64,000 bases of DNA from Streptomyces sp. WMMB 322 (GTDB lineage Bacteria > Actinomycetota > Actinomycetes > Streptomycetales > Streptomycetaceae): positions 62,001-126,000 of the forward strand of contig NZ_FMHI01000004.1 of NCBI RefSeq assembly GCF_900090145.1, read 5' to 3'. Shown piece after piece: positions 15,812-24,153 of the stretch (the stretch's first letter is position 1; every line of letters starts with the position of its first letter). Made by a program: the position numbers and the translations under genes. Below the pieces are notes generated by a model. That model searched no databases. It worked only from the letters and a program-made list of their open reading frames with translations, and was not told the origin of the DNA.

Positions 15812-16810
15812 TCAGTCGCCGGCCAGGGCCGTGCCCAGTGGGGTGCGCTCATAACGCACGGACCGGCCGGTCCGCGTCCGCGTGACCAGGCCGGATTCGC
15901 GCAGTACGGCCAGATGGCCGCCGACTGCACCCAGACTGAGACCCAGCCGGCGGACCAAGTGCGTGGTCGTCGCCGGCACCGCGAGCGCCAGTAGCACCTG
16001 CGCACGGTGCGGACCGACGAGCCGCGCCAGCGCCGCCCCACCGCACTGCGGGGGCGGCGGCCCGAGCAGGTCCGCGACGCCGCGCGCCGGATACACCAGG
16101 GCGTACGGCCAGGGCGGCTCGACGTAGCTGATGAGGGTGCCGAAGACGGTCGGCATGAGCAGCAGTCCCTTGCCGCCCAGCCGGTGCCGCTCCCACTCGT
16201 TCCGGCGGCCTGTGCGCACCTCGATCACGCCGTCGGACCCCTCGGAGCGCCATCTCACCCGCGGATCCAGGTCGGACAGCGCCACGGCCCAGCCGTACAT
16301 GGCCAGGTGCCCCGCGCGGTGCACCAGATCGCGCTCCAGCACCGTACGCAGCCGCGGCCAGTCCGGCTCGACCAGCGCGTGCCAGGCCGCCTCGATCGCG
16401 TCCGCGAGGCGGGTGAGCACGTCCGGGGCGGCGAGGATCTCCTGGACGTGGCGCGGCGGCGTACGCAGCCCGACCAGGTTGCGGGCGATCTCCGCGCGAA
16501 CCTGACGCAGCGGGGTCGCCCGCACTGCGGCGAGTTCGACTTCGAAGTCGGCGTCCGGGCCCGAGGGCGGAGGATGGATGAAGTCGGCGTTGTAGCCGCC
16601 GCGGCGGAACAACGTCGTCAGCGCCTCGACCGCGGGCGTCTCGCGGAGCAGCCGCTCGTACCGCGGCGCGATGCTCTCCGCCCAGGGCCGCAGCGGCCCG
16701 GCCGGCTGCTTGCCCGCGACGACCCGAAGCGCATTCATCGCTTCACCCAACGGCGAGATCGCATAGCGGGTGTGTGCCACGTCCAGCGGCCCGACTTCGA
16801 CGGCAAGCAC
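15812..16810 (-). CDS. ArsR-type winged-helix regulator with DUF5937-like N-domain
   Basis: 332-aa regulator. The C-terminal 90 residues form an ArsR/helix-turn-helix domain: VGPHRAQVLLALAVPATTTH, LVRRLGLSLGAVGGHLAVL, then ESGLVTRTRTGRSVRYERT. The long N-terminal part (VGPLDVAHTRYAISPLGEAM...) is the DUF5937-like ligand-side domain common in streptomycete ArsR-like proteins. The GTG at 16810 has GGAGG six bases upstream. Divergent from an MFS transporter with 59 bp between starts; an inverted repeat there overlaps its ribosome binding site, so it is probably an autorepressor that also controls the transporter. Confidence 0.85.
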   Translation of the reverse strand: MLAVEVGPLDVAHTRYAISPLGEAMNALRVVAGKQPAGPLRPWAESIAPRYERLLRETPAVEALTTLFRRGGYNADFIHPPPSGPDADFEVELAAVRATPLRQVRAEIARNLVGLRTPPRHVQEILAAPDVLTRLADAIEAAWHALVEPDWPRLRTVLERDLVHRAGHLAMYGWAVALSDLDPRVRWRSEGSDGVIEVRTGRRNEWERHRLGGKGLLLMPTVFGTLISYVEPPWPYALVYPARGVADLLGPPPPQCGGAALARLVGPHRAQVLLALAVPATTTHLVRRLGLSLGAVGGHLAVLRESGLVTRTRTGRSVRYERTPLGTALAGD

Positions 16811-16830
16811 CTTTCGCCTCCACGCGAAAG
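16811..16830. promoter_or_regulatory. Inverted repeat operator between ArsR and MFS genes
   Basis: CTTTCG (16811-16816) and CGAAAG (16825-16830) with an 8-bp spacer, lying over the ArsR gene's Shine-Dalgarno and 40 bp before the MFS start. Fits binding by the adjacent regulator. Confidence 0.55.
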
Positions 16831-16869
16831 CTTAGCGTCTCCGCCTGCACCCGCCCGAGGGTGGCCCGC

Positions 16870-18078
16870 ATGATGACACCCCAGGCGGCGCCGGAGCGGG
16901 CCACCTACCGCGAGGTCTTCGCCGTGGGCCAGTTCCGCGTGCTGTTCACCGGCTACACGCTCTTCCTCGGCGGCGAGACGGTGAAGATGCTCGCGCTTTC
17001 GGTGAGCGTCTACGCCGGCACCGGCTCACCCCTGCTGGCCGCGCTGGCCTACACCGCCGGCTTCCTGCCCTACGCCCTCGGCGGCACGCTGCTGCTGGCG
17101 TATGCCGACCGGTGGCCGCCGCGGGCGGTGATGGCCGGCTACGACATGGTCCGCGCCGCTGTCGCCGCTGTGCTCGCCACCGGGCTGCTCTCCCCCACCG
17201 CGATGCTAGTGCTGGTGTTCGTCGCCGGCGTCCCCGGCGCGGTCGCCTCCGCAGCGCGCAGCGCGCTGCTGCCCGCCCTGCTCGACGGCGACCGGTACGT
17301 GCTGGGCCGGGCCGTGTTCTCCATGGCCGCCGGCGGCACGCAGGTACTCGGCTTCGCCGTGGGCGGGACGCTGATCGCGGCGCTCGGCCCGGACGGCGCG
17401 CTCTGGATCACCGCGGCGAGCTGCCTGCTCTCCGCCGCACTGCTGCGCCTGCGGCTGGTCGAGCGGCCGCGCCGCGGCACGGCCGCGGGGCACGCGGTGC
17501 GCGAGACCTGGCGCGTCAATCGCGAACTGCTGCGTCGGCCCGCGATCCGTTCACTGCTGCTGGCCCAGTGGCTGCCGCCCGCGCTCGTGGTCGGCGCCGA
17601 GGGTGTGCTCGTCCCGTACGCCGCGCAGACCGGTGTGCCGGAGTCGGCCGGGCTGCTGTTCACCGCCGTGGCGCTCGGCATGCTCACCGGGGACCTCGCG
17701 ATAGGCCGGCTGGTCACACCGGACGGAAGGGAACGGCTGGCCGGGCCGCTGGCACTGCTGCTCGGCGCGCCGCTGCTCGGGTTCGCGCTCTCGCCCGGAC
17801 CGGTCGCCGCGGCGCTGCTGCTTGCGGTGAGCGGGTTCGGGGTCGCGTACCAACTGGGGCTGGCCCGACGGTTCCTGAAGGCGGTGCCGGAGGACCACCG
17901 GGGCCAGGCCTTCGGGCTGATGCTGACCGGGACCATGACGTTGCAGGGGCTGTGTGCAGCCGGCGGCGGGGTGTTGGGCGAGGTGTCGGCACCCGGCCTG
18001 GTCGTCGGCGCGGCGGGCGCGGCGTCCCTGCTCGCCGTATCGGGTCTCTGGCGTGTCCTCGCGTCACCGGGGGCGTAG
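16870..18078 (+). CDS. MFS transporter, drug-efflux-like
   Basis: 402-aa polytopic membrane protein of the major facilitator superfamily with about 12 hydrophobic segments. The intracellular loop ALGGTLLLAYADRWPPRAVM replaces the usual GxxxDRxxRR motif A of loop 2-3, and FVAGVPGAVASAARSALLP matches helix 5 of macrolide-efflux-type members. It probably exports a small molecule; the substrate cannot be told. ATG at 16870, with a second ATG following directly. Paired with a divergent ArsR-type regulator; the pair is flanked by direct repeats. Confidence 0.85.
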   Translation: MMTPQAAPERATYREVFAVGQFRVLFTGYTLFLGGETVKMLALSVSVYAGTGSPLLAALAYTAGFLPYALGGTLLLAYADRWPPRAVMAGYDMVRAAVAAVLATGLLSPTAMLVLVFVAGVPGAVASAARSALLPALLDGDRYVLGRAVFSMAAGGTQVLGFAVGGTLIAALGPDGALWITAASCLLSAALLRLRLVERPRRGTAAGHAVRETWRVNRELLRRPAIRSLLLAQWLPPALVVGAEGVLVPYAAQTGVPESAGLLFTAVALGMLTGDLAIGRLVTPDGRERLAGPLALLLGAPLLGFALSPGPVAAALLLAVSGFGVAYQLGLARRFLKAVPEDHRGQAFGLMLTGTMTLQGLCAAGGGVLGEVSAPGLVVGAAGAASLLAVSGLWRVLASPGA

Positions 18079-18104
18079 CAGCCGTCCCGGAACGCCCGCA
18101 CCGA

Positions 18105-18170
18105 GAGGACCACGGGCGAGCCGTGGAACCTGCCGCCCCGGGTCCGCTGCCACCGGATCACGTGCGCGTC
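18105..18170. repeat. Direct repeat B, right of the ArsR/MFS pair
   Basis: Second copy of the 67-bp repeat seen at 15692-15758, here 26 bp after the MFS stop and abutting the 3' end of the deacetylase gene. Confidence 0.75.
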
Positions 18171-18172
18171 CC

Positions 18173-19057
18173 TCACACACCCCACCCCTTCCCCGTACGC
18201 TCCTCGAACACATCGGTGCCGGACGGCAGTACGGGTATGTAGCCCGCGTCGAGCAGCCGGGGGAGGTAGTCGCGCAGGGCGGTGACGGTCTGCGAGCGGT
18301 CTCCGCCGCCGTCGTGGGCGAGCAGGATCGAGCCCGGCCGTACGGACTTCAGGACGGTCGAGGTGATCTTCCGCGCGCCGGGTTCCTCCCAGTCGCACGT
18401 GTCGACGGACCAGCCCAGCGGGCTCATGCCGAGCGAGGCCGATATCCCGAGGGCCCGCCGGTTCCAGGCGCCGAACGGCGCACGTGCCAGAACGGGTGCC
18501 GAACCCACCGCCTCGTCGATGACGTCGCAGGTGCGGGCGAGTTGGCTGCGTATCTCGGCGGTGCGCATCCGCGTCAGCTGGGGGTGGCTCCACGAGTGGT
18601 TGGCTATCAGGTGGCCGCCGTCGGCGATGGCGTTCAGCAGCCAGGTGTGGGCCGCCGCGTCCCGGCCTATGACGCAGAACGTGGCCTGCACACCCCAGCG
18701 TCGCAGCGCATCCAGCACCTGCGGCGTGTACACGGGATCGGGGCCGTCGTCGAAGGTGAGGGCTATCTCGCGCTCCTCGGAGCCCAGCGAGTAGGTGACG
18801 GAGGTGCTTCCACGCACCTGGGGGCGTATCTGCCCGGTCTCGGGCCGCAACCGGTAGGACTGCGGCCGCGTCACGGCCTGCCCGTTCCGGAGGGTGTGCC
18901 GGGCGCCCTTCGCGTCGGCGCCGGCGGCGGAGGCACCGGGGGAACCGGAGCCTGTGACTGTGGCATGCGCGCGGTTCGCGACGCAGGCCCCGGCTATGAG
19001 CATCCCGCCGAGGAAGATGCGTCTGGTGCGCGCGCTCGTGAGCGGTTCGGAAGTCAT
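18173..19057 (-). CDS. Secreted polysaccharide deacetylase family protein
   Basis: 294-aa NodB-type deacetylase, probably acting on a cell-wall or chitin-like glycan outside the cytoplasm. The N-terminus TSARTRRIFLGGMLIAGA is a twin-arginine-like signal with a short hydrophobic core. The catalytic motifs are in order: ALTFDDGPD, the metal pair in NHSWSHPQL, RAPFGAWN, DTCDW and ILLAHDGGG, where the last His-Asp closes the site. ATG at 19057 with no strong ribosome site; a GTG 51 bases upstream is an alternative. Single gene, transcribed away from the MITE. Confidence 0.87.
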   Translation of the reverse strand: MTSEPLTSARTRRIFLGGMLIAGACVANRAHATVTGSGSPGASAAGADAKGARHTLRNGQAVTRPQSYRLRPETGQIRPQVRGSTSVTYSLGSEEREIALTFDDGPDPVYTPQVLDALRRWGVQATFCVIGRDAAAHTWLLNAIADGGHLIANHSWSHPQLTRMRTAEIRSQLARTCDVIDEAVGSAPVLARAPFGAWNRRALGISASLGMSPLGWSVDTCDWEEPGARKITSTVLKSVRPGSILLAHDGGGDRSQTVTALRDYLPRLLDAGYIPVLPSGTDVFEERTGKGWGV

Positions 19058-19157
19058 GCGGGACGTACTGCCACGCCGGAGAGTGGTCACACATATCCGG
19101 ACAGTGACACCACCCGTATGCCCCACACCGCTTCCACCAGCGGCGCAAGCCCGTCTG

Positions 19158-19404
19158 CTAGGTCCTGTCGTTTGGATCTTCGTGGATCAGCCCGCGGCGT
19201 CAGATGCATGGGGCCTCCCCCGCGAAAGCGAGGGGACGCATCGCAAGGCGGAGGATCGTCCTCGTACTGGGGTCCCCCATGCCGAAGGCCAGGGGAGTAC
19301 TCGGATGACTCCGACAACGCTGGGGGCACCGCCCGGCGAAGCCAGGGGGAGAGGCGCCGTAGCTGTCGTCGCGGGCCCGCGGAGATCCGAACGACAGGGC
19401 CTAG
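19158..19404. mobile_element. 247-bp MITE-like element with 24-bp terminal inverted repeats
   Basis: Left end CTAGGTCCTGTCGTTTGGATC (19158-19178) and right end GATCCGAACGACAGGGCCTAG (19384-19404) pair over at least 24 bp with about three mismatches, and both ends are CTAG. The inside codes for nothing sensible and holds several GC hairpins (for example GAGGATCGTCCTC). This is a non-autonomous miniature element. The termini resemble those I associate with Streptomyces IS5-type elements; that link is from memory and unverified. Its right CTAG supplies the TAG stop of the neighbouring TetR gene. Confidence 0.8.
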
Positions 19405-20006
19405 TGAGGCGGCGCCGGGCACCCCTCCCGTTCCAGAGCCGCACGGGCCATCGAGCGGGCACGGGCGACGGGATCCGGCATGACCTGGAGCCCGTTCAGC
19501 ACCGTCGCACCCTCGTGCAGCAGGACGAGTTCCTCGGCGAGCCGGTCCGGCTCCCGGGCCCCCGCCTCCGCCGCCAGTTCCCGCAGGAATGTACGCAGCC
19601 AGCGCTTCTGCCCGCTGATCACCTTCCGGCCGGGGTGCTGCGGGTCGGGCAGTTCGGCGGCGGCGTTGACGAAGCCGCAGCCGCGGGGGTTCTCCCGCCG
19701 CATCCACTCCTCCAGGGCGTCGAAGGTGGCGAGAAGGCGCTCGGACGCGCTCGCCCCGGCCCTGGCGGCGACCCGCCCCTCGAGCCACTCCCGCCACCGC
19801 TCGTCGCGCGCCCGCAGGTACGCCCCGACAAGGGCCTCCTTGGAGCCGAAGCGGTCGTAGAGCGTCTTCTTGGTGACGCCGGCCTCCTTGGCGATCAGGT
19901 CGACGCCGACAGCCGTGATGCCGCGTGAGTAGAACAGCCGTGCCGCCGCCTGAAGGATCTTCCGGGCGCCGGGCGTGAGACCGGCACCGGCCGTCGCCTC
20001 CGTCAT
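19401..20006 (-). CDS. TetR/AcrR family transcriptional regulator
   Basis: 201-aa repressor. The N-terminal DNA-binding domain is ARKILQAAARLFYSRGITA to VTKKTLYDRFGSKEALVGA; the C-terminal half has the ligand-pocket helices CGFVNAAAELPDPQHPGRKV and ends MARAALEREGCPAPPH. GGAGG precedes the ATG by 7 nt. Divergent from an EamA transporter with two palindromes in between, so it very likely represses that gene and itself. The stop codon TAG lies in the terminal CTAG of an inserted MITE, so the original C-terminus may have been a little different; the domain itself looks complete. Confidence 0.9.
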   Translation of the reverse strand: MTEATAGAGLTPGARKILQAAARLFYSRGITAVGVDLIAKEAGVTKKTLYDRFGSKEALVGAYLRARDERWREWLEGRVAARAGASASERLLATFDALEEWMRRENPRGCGFVNAAAELPDPQHPGRKVISGQKRWLRTFLRELAAEAGAREPDRLAEELVLLHEGATVLNGLQVMPDPVARARSMARAALEREGCPAPPH

Positions 20007-20029
20007 CGCTTCGCCTCCGCCACTTGCGA

Positions 20030-20045
20030 TAAACCGATCGGTTTA
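20030..20045. promoter_or_regulatory. TetR operator 1, perfect 16-bp palindrome
   Basis: TAAACCGATCGGTTTA, a perfect palindrome 24 bp upstream of the TetR start. It shares TAAAC.GATC.GTTTA with operator 2, 38 bp centre to centre. Confidence 0.8.
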
Positions 20046-20058
20046 GTTCACTCTATAC

Positions 20059-20092
20059 CCGAGGAGGTAAACAGATCTGTTTACCTCCTCGG
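20059..20092. promoter_or_regulatory. TetR operator 2, perfect 34-bp palindrome
   Basis: Two perfect 17-base arms starting CCGAGGAGGTAAACAGA meet at the centre AGATCT. The core TAAACAGATCTGTTTA matches operator 1 except for a symmetric pair of bases. It lies 43 bp before the EamA start. As RNA it would also be a strong hairpin. Confidence 0.8.
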
Positions 20093-20134
20093 CCTCCGAC
20101 GGGCGCGTTTCACCGAGCGAGCAGGGAGCGGACG

Positions 20135-21271
20135 ATGCCGACGACCATGCGAACGCACCTCGTGGCGACAGGGCTCGTCGTCATGTGGAGTTCGGGATTC
20201 ATCGGCGCCGAACTCGGCACGCGCGAGGCACCGGCGGACACCCTCCTGATGTGGCGCTTCCTCGTCGCCGCCGCGCTGCTCGCGGCCGCCGCGCCCGTGC
20301 TGCGGCGCAGACGGACCGCCGCGGAGACAGCGGCAGGGCACAAGCACCACGGCCGCCGTCCGGACACACCCGGCGGGGGCGGCCGGCTGCCGCTGCGCGC
20401 GCTGGGCGAGCAGTCGCTGATCGGCCTGCTCTCCCAGGGCGTCTACCTCGGCGCGATCGTCTGGTCGGTGGGACTGGGCGTTCCCGCCGGAACGTCCGCG
20501 CTCATAGCGGCACTTCAGCCGCTGGCCGCCGGCGCCCTCGCGGGCCGGCTGCTCGGGGAGACGGTCACCGGCCGCCAGTGGGCCGGACTCGTCCTCGGCC
20601 TGGCGGGTGTCGCCGCCGTCGTGCGGGACGACCTCGGCTCGGCGTCCGCCGCGCCGGCCCCCGCCTACCTCCTCCCGTTCGCGGGGATGGCGGGCCTTCT
20701 GGCCGCCAGCTTCCTGGAACGCCGGGCCCGCCACCAGGTCGGCGCCGCCGAAGCGCTTCCGGTGCACTGCGCGGTGAGCGCGGCTCTCTTCACGGGGGTC
20801 GCCGCCTGCGCCGGCGACGGGCACCTGGTACCGCCGCCGACCACGGCGTTCTGGCTGGCCGTGGCCTGGGTGGTGGCCTTCTCCACGTTCGGCGGTTACG
20901 GCTTCTACTGGCTGAGCCTGCGGGACAGCGGCGTCACCCGCACGAGTGCGCTGATCTACCTGACGCCTCCCACGACGCTCGTGTGGGCGTACGTGATGTT
21001 CGGCGACGCCCCGGGCGGTTTCGCGGTCGCCGGAATGGCGGTGGCGCTGGCCGGAGTTGTGGTGGCGCTGCGTTCCTCCGCCCCGCGCAGGCCCGGCCGT
21101 TCGCGCGTCCCGCTGAGCCCGCCGCGATCCCGGCCACCCGCGAGCGCGGAACGGGAGGCAGCGGAACGTCCGGCAAAGGAACCGCAAAGCACGGCCGCTC
21201 GTTACGACCGGCATGACGGCAATGACTCCCGGCTCGAACCTCCCGCTCAGTACGGCCCAGGTGGCGATTGA
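20135..21271 (+). CDS. EamA/DMT family transporter
   Basis: 378-aa membrane protein of the drug/metabolite transporter superfamily with about ten hydrophobic helices in two EamA repeats, for example HLVATGLVVMWSSGFIGAEL at the start and the second repeat from TTAFWLAVAWVVAFSTFGGY. A His/Arg/Gly-rich loop follows the second helix. The last 65 residues are a Pro/Arg-rich tail unlike a transporter; it runs 59 bp into the terD gene in another frame, so the natural end could differ. GGGAGCGG precedes the ATG. Under control of the divergent TetR by position; substrate unknown. Confidence 0.85.
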   Translation: MPTTMRTHLVATGLVVMWSSGFIGAELGTREAPADTLLMWRFLVAAALLAAAAPVLRRRRTAAETAAGHKHHGRRPDTPGGGGRLPLRALGEQSLIGLLSQGVYLGAIVWSVGLGVPAGTSALIAALQPLAAGALAGRLLGETVTGRQWAGLVLGLAGVAAVVRDDLGSASAAPAPAYLLPFAGMAGLLAASFLERRARHQVGAAEALPVHCAVSAALFTGVAACAGDGHLVPPPTTAFWLAVAWVVAFSTFGGYGFYWLSLRDSGVTRTSALIYLTPPTTLVWAYVMFGDAPGGFAVAGMAVALAGVVVALRSSAPRRPGRSRVPLSPPRSRPPASAEREAAERPAKEPQSTAARYDRHDGNDSRLEPPAQYGPGGD

Positions 21272-22397
21272 GGTGACCGCACCCTCCCGCCTGGACGTAT
21301 CGGCGCTGCTCCTCGGCGAGAACGGAAAGGTCCGCTCCGACGAAGACTTCGTCTTCTACAACCAGCCGGCCGCCCCCGGCGTGACCCACAGCGGCGGTGC
21401 CGCCGACACCATCACCGTCGACACCGACAAGGTGCCGGCCGATGTGCACAAGGTCGTGGTCACCGCGAGCCCCGACGCCCCCGGCACGTCCTTCGCGGGC
21501 GTGGAGCCGACCGCCACCGTCCGCGACGCCTCCACGCGGGACGTGGTCGCCACGTTCACCCCGCCCTCGCTCGGCAGCGAGACGGCGCTCGTCGTGGTCG
21601 AGGTCTACCGGCGCGGCAACGCCTGGAAGGTGCGCGCCGTCGGCCAGGGCTACGCCAACGGACTGGGCGGCATCGCAACGGACTTCGGCGTCGACGTCGA
21701 GGAGCCCGCCGCCCCCGCCGCCACACCGGCCCCGGCCCCCACTCCCCAGGCGGTCCCGGCACCGCCGCCCACTCCGGCGGCGCCCGCCGCCCCGGCGGCC
21801 GGTGCGGGCAAGATCAACCTGGACAAGGGCAAGGTGAGCCTCCAGAAGAACCAGACGGTCTCGCTCACCAAGGGCGGCCGTCCCGTGCTCAGCAGCGTCC
21901 GCATGGGCCTGGGCTGGGAGCCCGTCTTCCGTGCGGGCGGCCGCGCGAAGGACATCGACCTCGACGCCTCCGTCATCGCCTACGACGCCAACCGCAAGAA
22001 GGTCGACGCCTGTTACTTCGGCAAGCTCGCCATCCTCAACGGGGTCGTGCAGCACTCCGGCGACAACCTCACCGGCGAGGGCAGCGGCGACGACGAAGCG
22101 ATCACCGTCCACCTCGGCGACCTCCCGCCGCAGGTGACCGGCCTCGTCTTCACGGTCAACTCCTTCTCCGGGCAGAAGTTCACCGACGTGGCCAAGGCGT
22201 ACTGCCGTCTCCTCGACGCCGCCTCCGGCCAGGAACTGGTCCGCTTCGACCTCAGCAACGCCGAGCCGCGCACCGGGGTGCTGATGTGCAAGCTCGTACG
22301 GCAGTTCTCCGGCGAGTGGGACATGACGGCGCTCGGCGAGTACGTCGACTCCCGCACGGTCCGCGGAATGGTCAAGCCGGGTGGCGCCGCGCTCTGA
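21213..22397 (+). CDS. Two-domain TerD family protein
   Basis: 394-aa protein with two TerD-type calcium-binding beta-sandwich domains, linked by a Pro/Ala-rich spacer (about residues 165-200). The first starts NLPLSTAQVAIEVTAPSRLD and has DEDFVFYNQPAAPG; the second starts KGKVSLQKNQTVSLTKGG and has DIDLDASVIAYDANRKKVD and GSGDDEAITVHLGDLPP. TerD proteins are linked to tellurite and other stress and, in Streptomyces, to differentiation. No ter operon partners are nearby. The ATG at 21213 overlaps the EamA gene; an ATG at 21225 is an alternative. Confidence 0.88.
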   Translation: MTAMTPGSNLPLSTAQVAIEVTAPSRLDVSALLLGENGKVRSDEDFVFYNQPAAPGVTHSGGAADTITVDTDKVPADVHKVVVTASPDAPGTSFAGVEPTATVRDASTRDVVATFTPPSLGSETALVVVEVYRRGNAWKVRAVGQGYANGLGGIATDFGVDVEEPAAPAATPAPAPTPQAVPAPPPTPAAPAAPAAGAGKINLDKGKVSLQKNQTVSLTKGGRPVLSSVRMGLGWEPVFRAGGRAKDIDLDASVIAYDANRKKVDACYFGKLAILNGVVQHSGDNLTGEGSGDDEAITVHLGDLPPQVTGLVFTVNSFSGQKFTDVAKAYCRLLDAASGQELVRFDLSNAEPRTGVLMCKLVRQFSGEWDMTALGEYVDSRTVRGMVKPGGAAL

Positions 22398-22543
22398 CCA
22401 TTAGCACAGCCGATCCGGGGTACCGCGAGGACAGGAACGCACGAGTGCGCACACCTCCCGCGGGTCCCCGGCCGGCCGTGCCCCGCGCCCCCCTCCGTAC
22501 GCGCTCGTGCACAGGCATCGAAGCAGCCGAAGGAGGCGCTCAC

Positions 22544-23941
22544 ATGGCCATCGCCACGGTGAATCCGGCCACGGGCGAGACCCTGAAGACGTTCGAACCG
22601 CTCGGCGCGGGCGAGATCGAGGAGCGGGTCTCCAGGGCGGACCGCGCCTTCCGCGAACACCGCCTCACACCCTTCGCGGAGCGGGCCGCGCTGATGCACC
22701 GGGCGGCAGACCTGCTGGAGGCGGACCAGGACGCCGTCGCCCGCATGATGACGACAGAGATGGGCAAGCCGCTCGCGGCGGCCCGCGCCGAGGCGGCCAA
22801 GTGCGTCAAGGCGATGCGCTGGTACGCGGAGAACGCCGAGGCGCAGCTCGCCGACGAGCATCCGGCCCCCGCGGACGTGGAGGACTCGGGTGCCTCCCGG
22901 GCCTTCGTGCGCTACCGGCCGCTGGGCACGATCCTGGCGGTCATGCCCTGGAACTTCCCGCTCTGGCAGGTCGTGCGTTTCGCTGCGCCCGCCCTCATGG
23001 CCGGCAACACCGGGCTGCTCAAGCACGCGTCGAACGTGCCGCAGACCGCCCTGTACATCGAGGAGCTCTTCCGCCGCGCCGGCTTCACCGAGGGCGCCTT
23101 CCAGACCCTCCTCGTCGGCTCGGACGCGGTCGCGGGGCTGCTGCGCGACGAGCGGATCGTGGCCGCCACCCTCACGGGCAGCGAGCCCGCGGGGCGTTCC
23201 GTCGCCTCGATCGCGGGCGACGAGATCAAGAAGACGGTGCTGGAGCTCGGCGGCAGCGACCCGTATGTGGTGCTGCCCTCGGCCGATCTGGAGAAGGCCG
23301 TACGCACCGCCGTCACGGCCCGCGTGCAGAACGCCGGGCAGTCGTGCATCGCCGCCAAGCGCTTCATCGTGCACACCGACGTCTACGACACCTTCACGGC
23401 ACGGTTCGTCGAGCGCATGTCGGCGCTGAAGGTCGGCGACCCCATGGCCGAGGACACCGACGTCGGTCCGCTCTCCAGCGCGCAGGGCCGCTCCGACCTC
23501 GAGGAGCTCGTCGACGACGCCACGAACCGCGGGGCCAGCGCGCTGTGCGGCGGCGGACGTCCGCTGCACCTGCCCGACGGCTGGTTCTACGAGCCGACCG
23601 TGCTCACCGGTATCACCGAGGAGATGAGGATCCATCGCGAGGAGGCCTTCGGCCCGGTCGCGACCGTGTACCGCGTGGACGGTCTGGACGAGGCGGTCGA
23701 GCTTGCCAACGACACGTCGTTCGGGCTCAGTTCCAACGCCTGGACGCGTGACGCCGCCGAGCAGGAGCGCCTCACACGCGATCTGCAGGCGGGCGGCGTC
23801 TTCTTCAACGGCATGACGGCCTCGCACCCGGGCCTGCCCTTCGGAGGCGTGAAGCGCTCCGGCTACGGGCGGGAGCTCGCCGGGCACGGCATCCGCGAGT
23901 TCTGCAACGCGACCACGGTCTGGTTCGGGCCGGAGGAGTGA
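22544..23941 (+). CDS. Succinate-semialdehyde dehydrogenase-type aldehyde dehydrogenase
   Basis: 465-aa aldehyde dehydrogenase close to NADP-dependent succinate-semialdehyde dehydrogenases, which turn succinate semialdehyde into succinate at the end of 4-aminobutyrate breakdown. Visible: the opening [17 protein letters not shown], the Rossmann entry [19 protein letters not shown], catalytic Glu in [12 protein letters not shown] and catalytic Cys in [13 protein letters not shown]. The ATG at 22544 has AAGGAGG at ideal spacing; the frame runs further upstream but lacks similarity. Monocistronic by position, followed by GC hairpins. Substrate preference is inferred from the family. Confidence 0.88.
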   Translation: MAIATVNPATGETLKTFEPLGAGEIEERVSRADRAFREHRLTPFAERAALMHRAADLLEADQDAVARMMTTEMGKPLAAARAEAAKCVKAMRWYAENAEAQLADEHPAPADVEDSGASRAFVRYRPLGTILAVMPWNFPLWQVVRFAAPALMAGNTGLLKHASNVPQTALYIEELFRRAGFTEGAFQTLLVGSDAVAGLLRDERIVAATLTGSEPAGRSVASIAGDEIKKTVLELGGSDPYVVLPSADLEKAVRTAVTARVQNAGQSCIAAKRFIVHTDVYDTFTARFVERMSALKVGDPMAEDTDVGPLSSAQGRSDLEELVDDATNRGASALCGGGRPLHLPDGWFYEPTVLTGITEEMRIHREEAFGPVATVYRVDGLDEAVELANDTSFGLSSNAWTRDAAEQERLTRDLQAGGVFFNGMTASHPGLPFGGVKRSGYGRELAGHGIREFCNATTVWFGPEE

Positions 23942-24010
23942 CGCGGGAAGAACGAAGGCGGGAGGAACGACAACGGTGACGGCCCGGTCTGCGAGAAGCG
24001 GACCGGGAGC

Positions 24011-24049
24011 CGGCCCGCCGGGTCCGGGGGCTACCGGGCGGGCGGGCCG
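24011..24049. terminator. Hairpin between convergent SSADH and YeeE/YedE genes
   Basis: CGGCCCGCC (24011-24019) pairs with GGCGGGCCG (24041-24049). A smaller hairpin CCGGTC/GACCGG lies just before it. No U tract. The rest of the 212-bp spacer is GC-rich with no gene. Confidence 0.5.
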
Positions 24050-24153
24050 CACGCCGCCTCCGCGGCGGCGGACGGGGCCGCTCGCCCGGCCTCTGCCGTA
24101 CGGGCCCGGCCGTGTAACGAGGCAGGGCCCCGGCGAAGCCCGGTACCGGCGGG

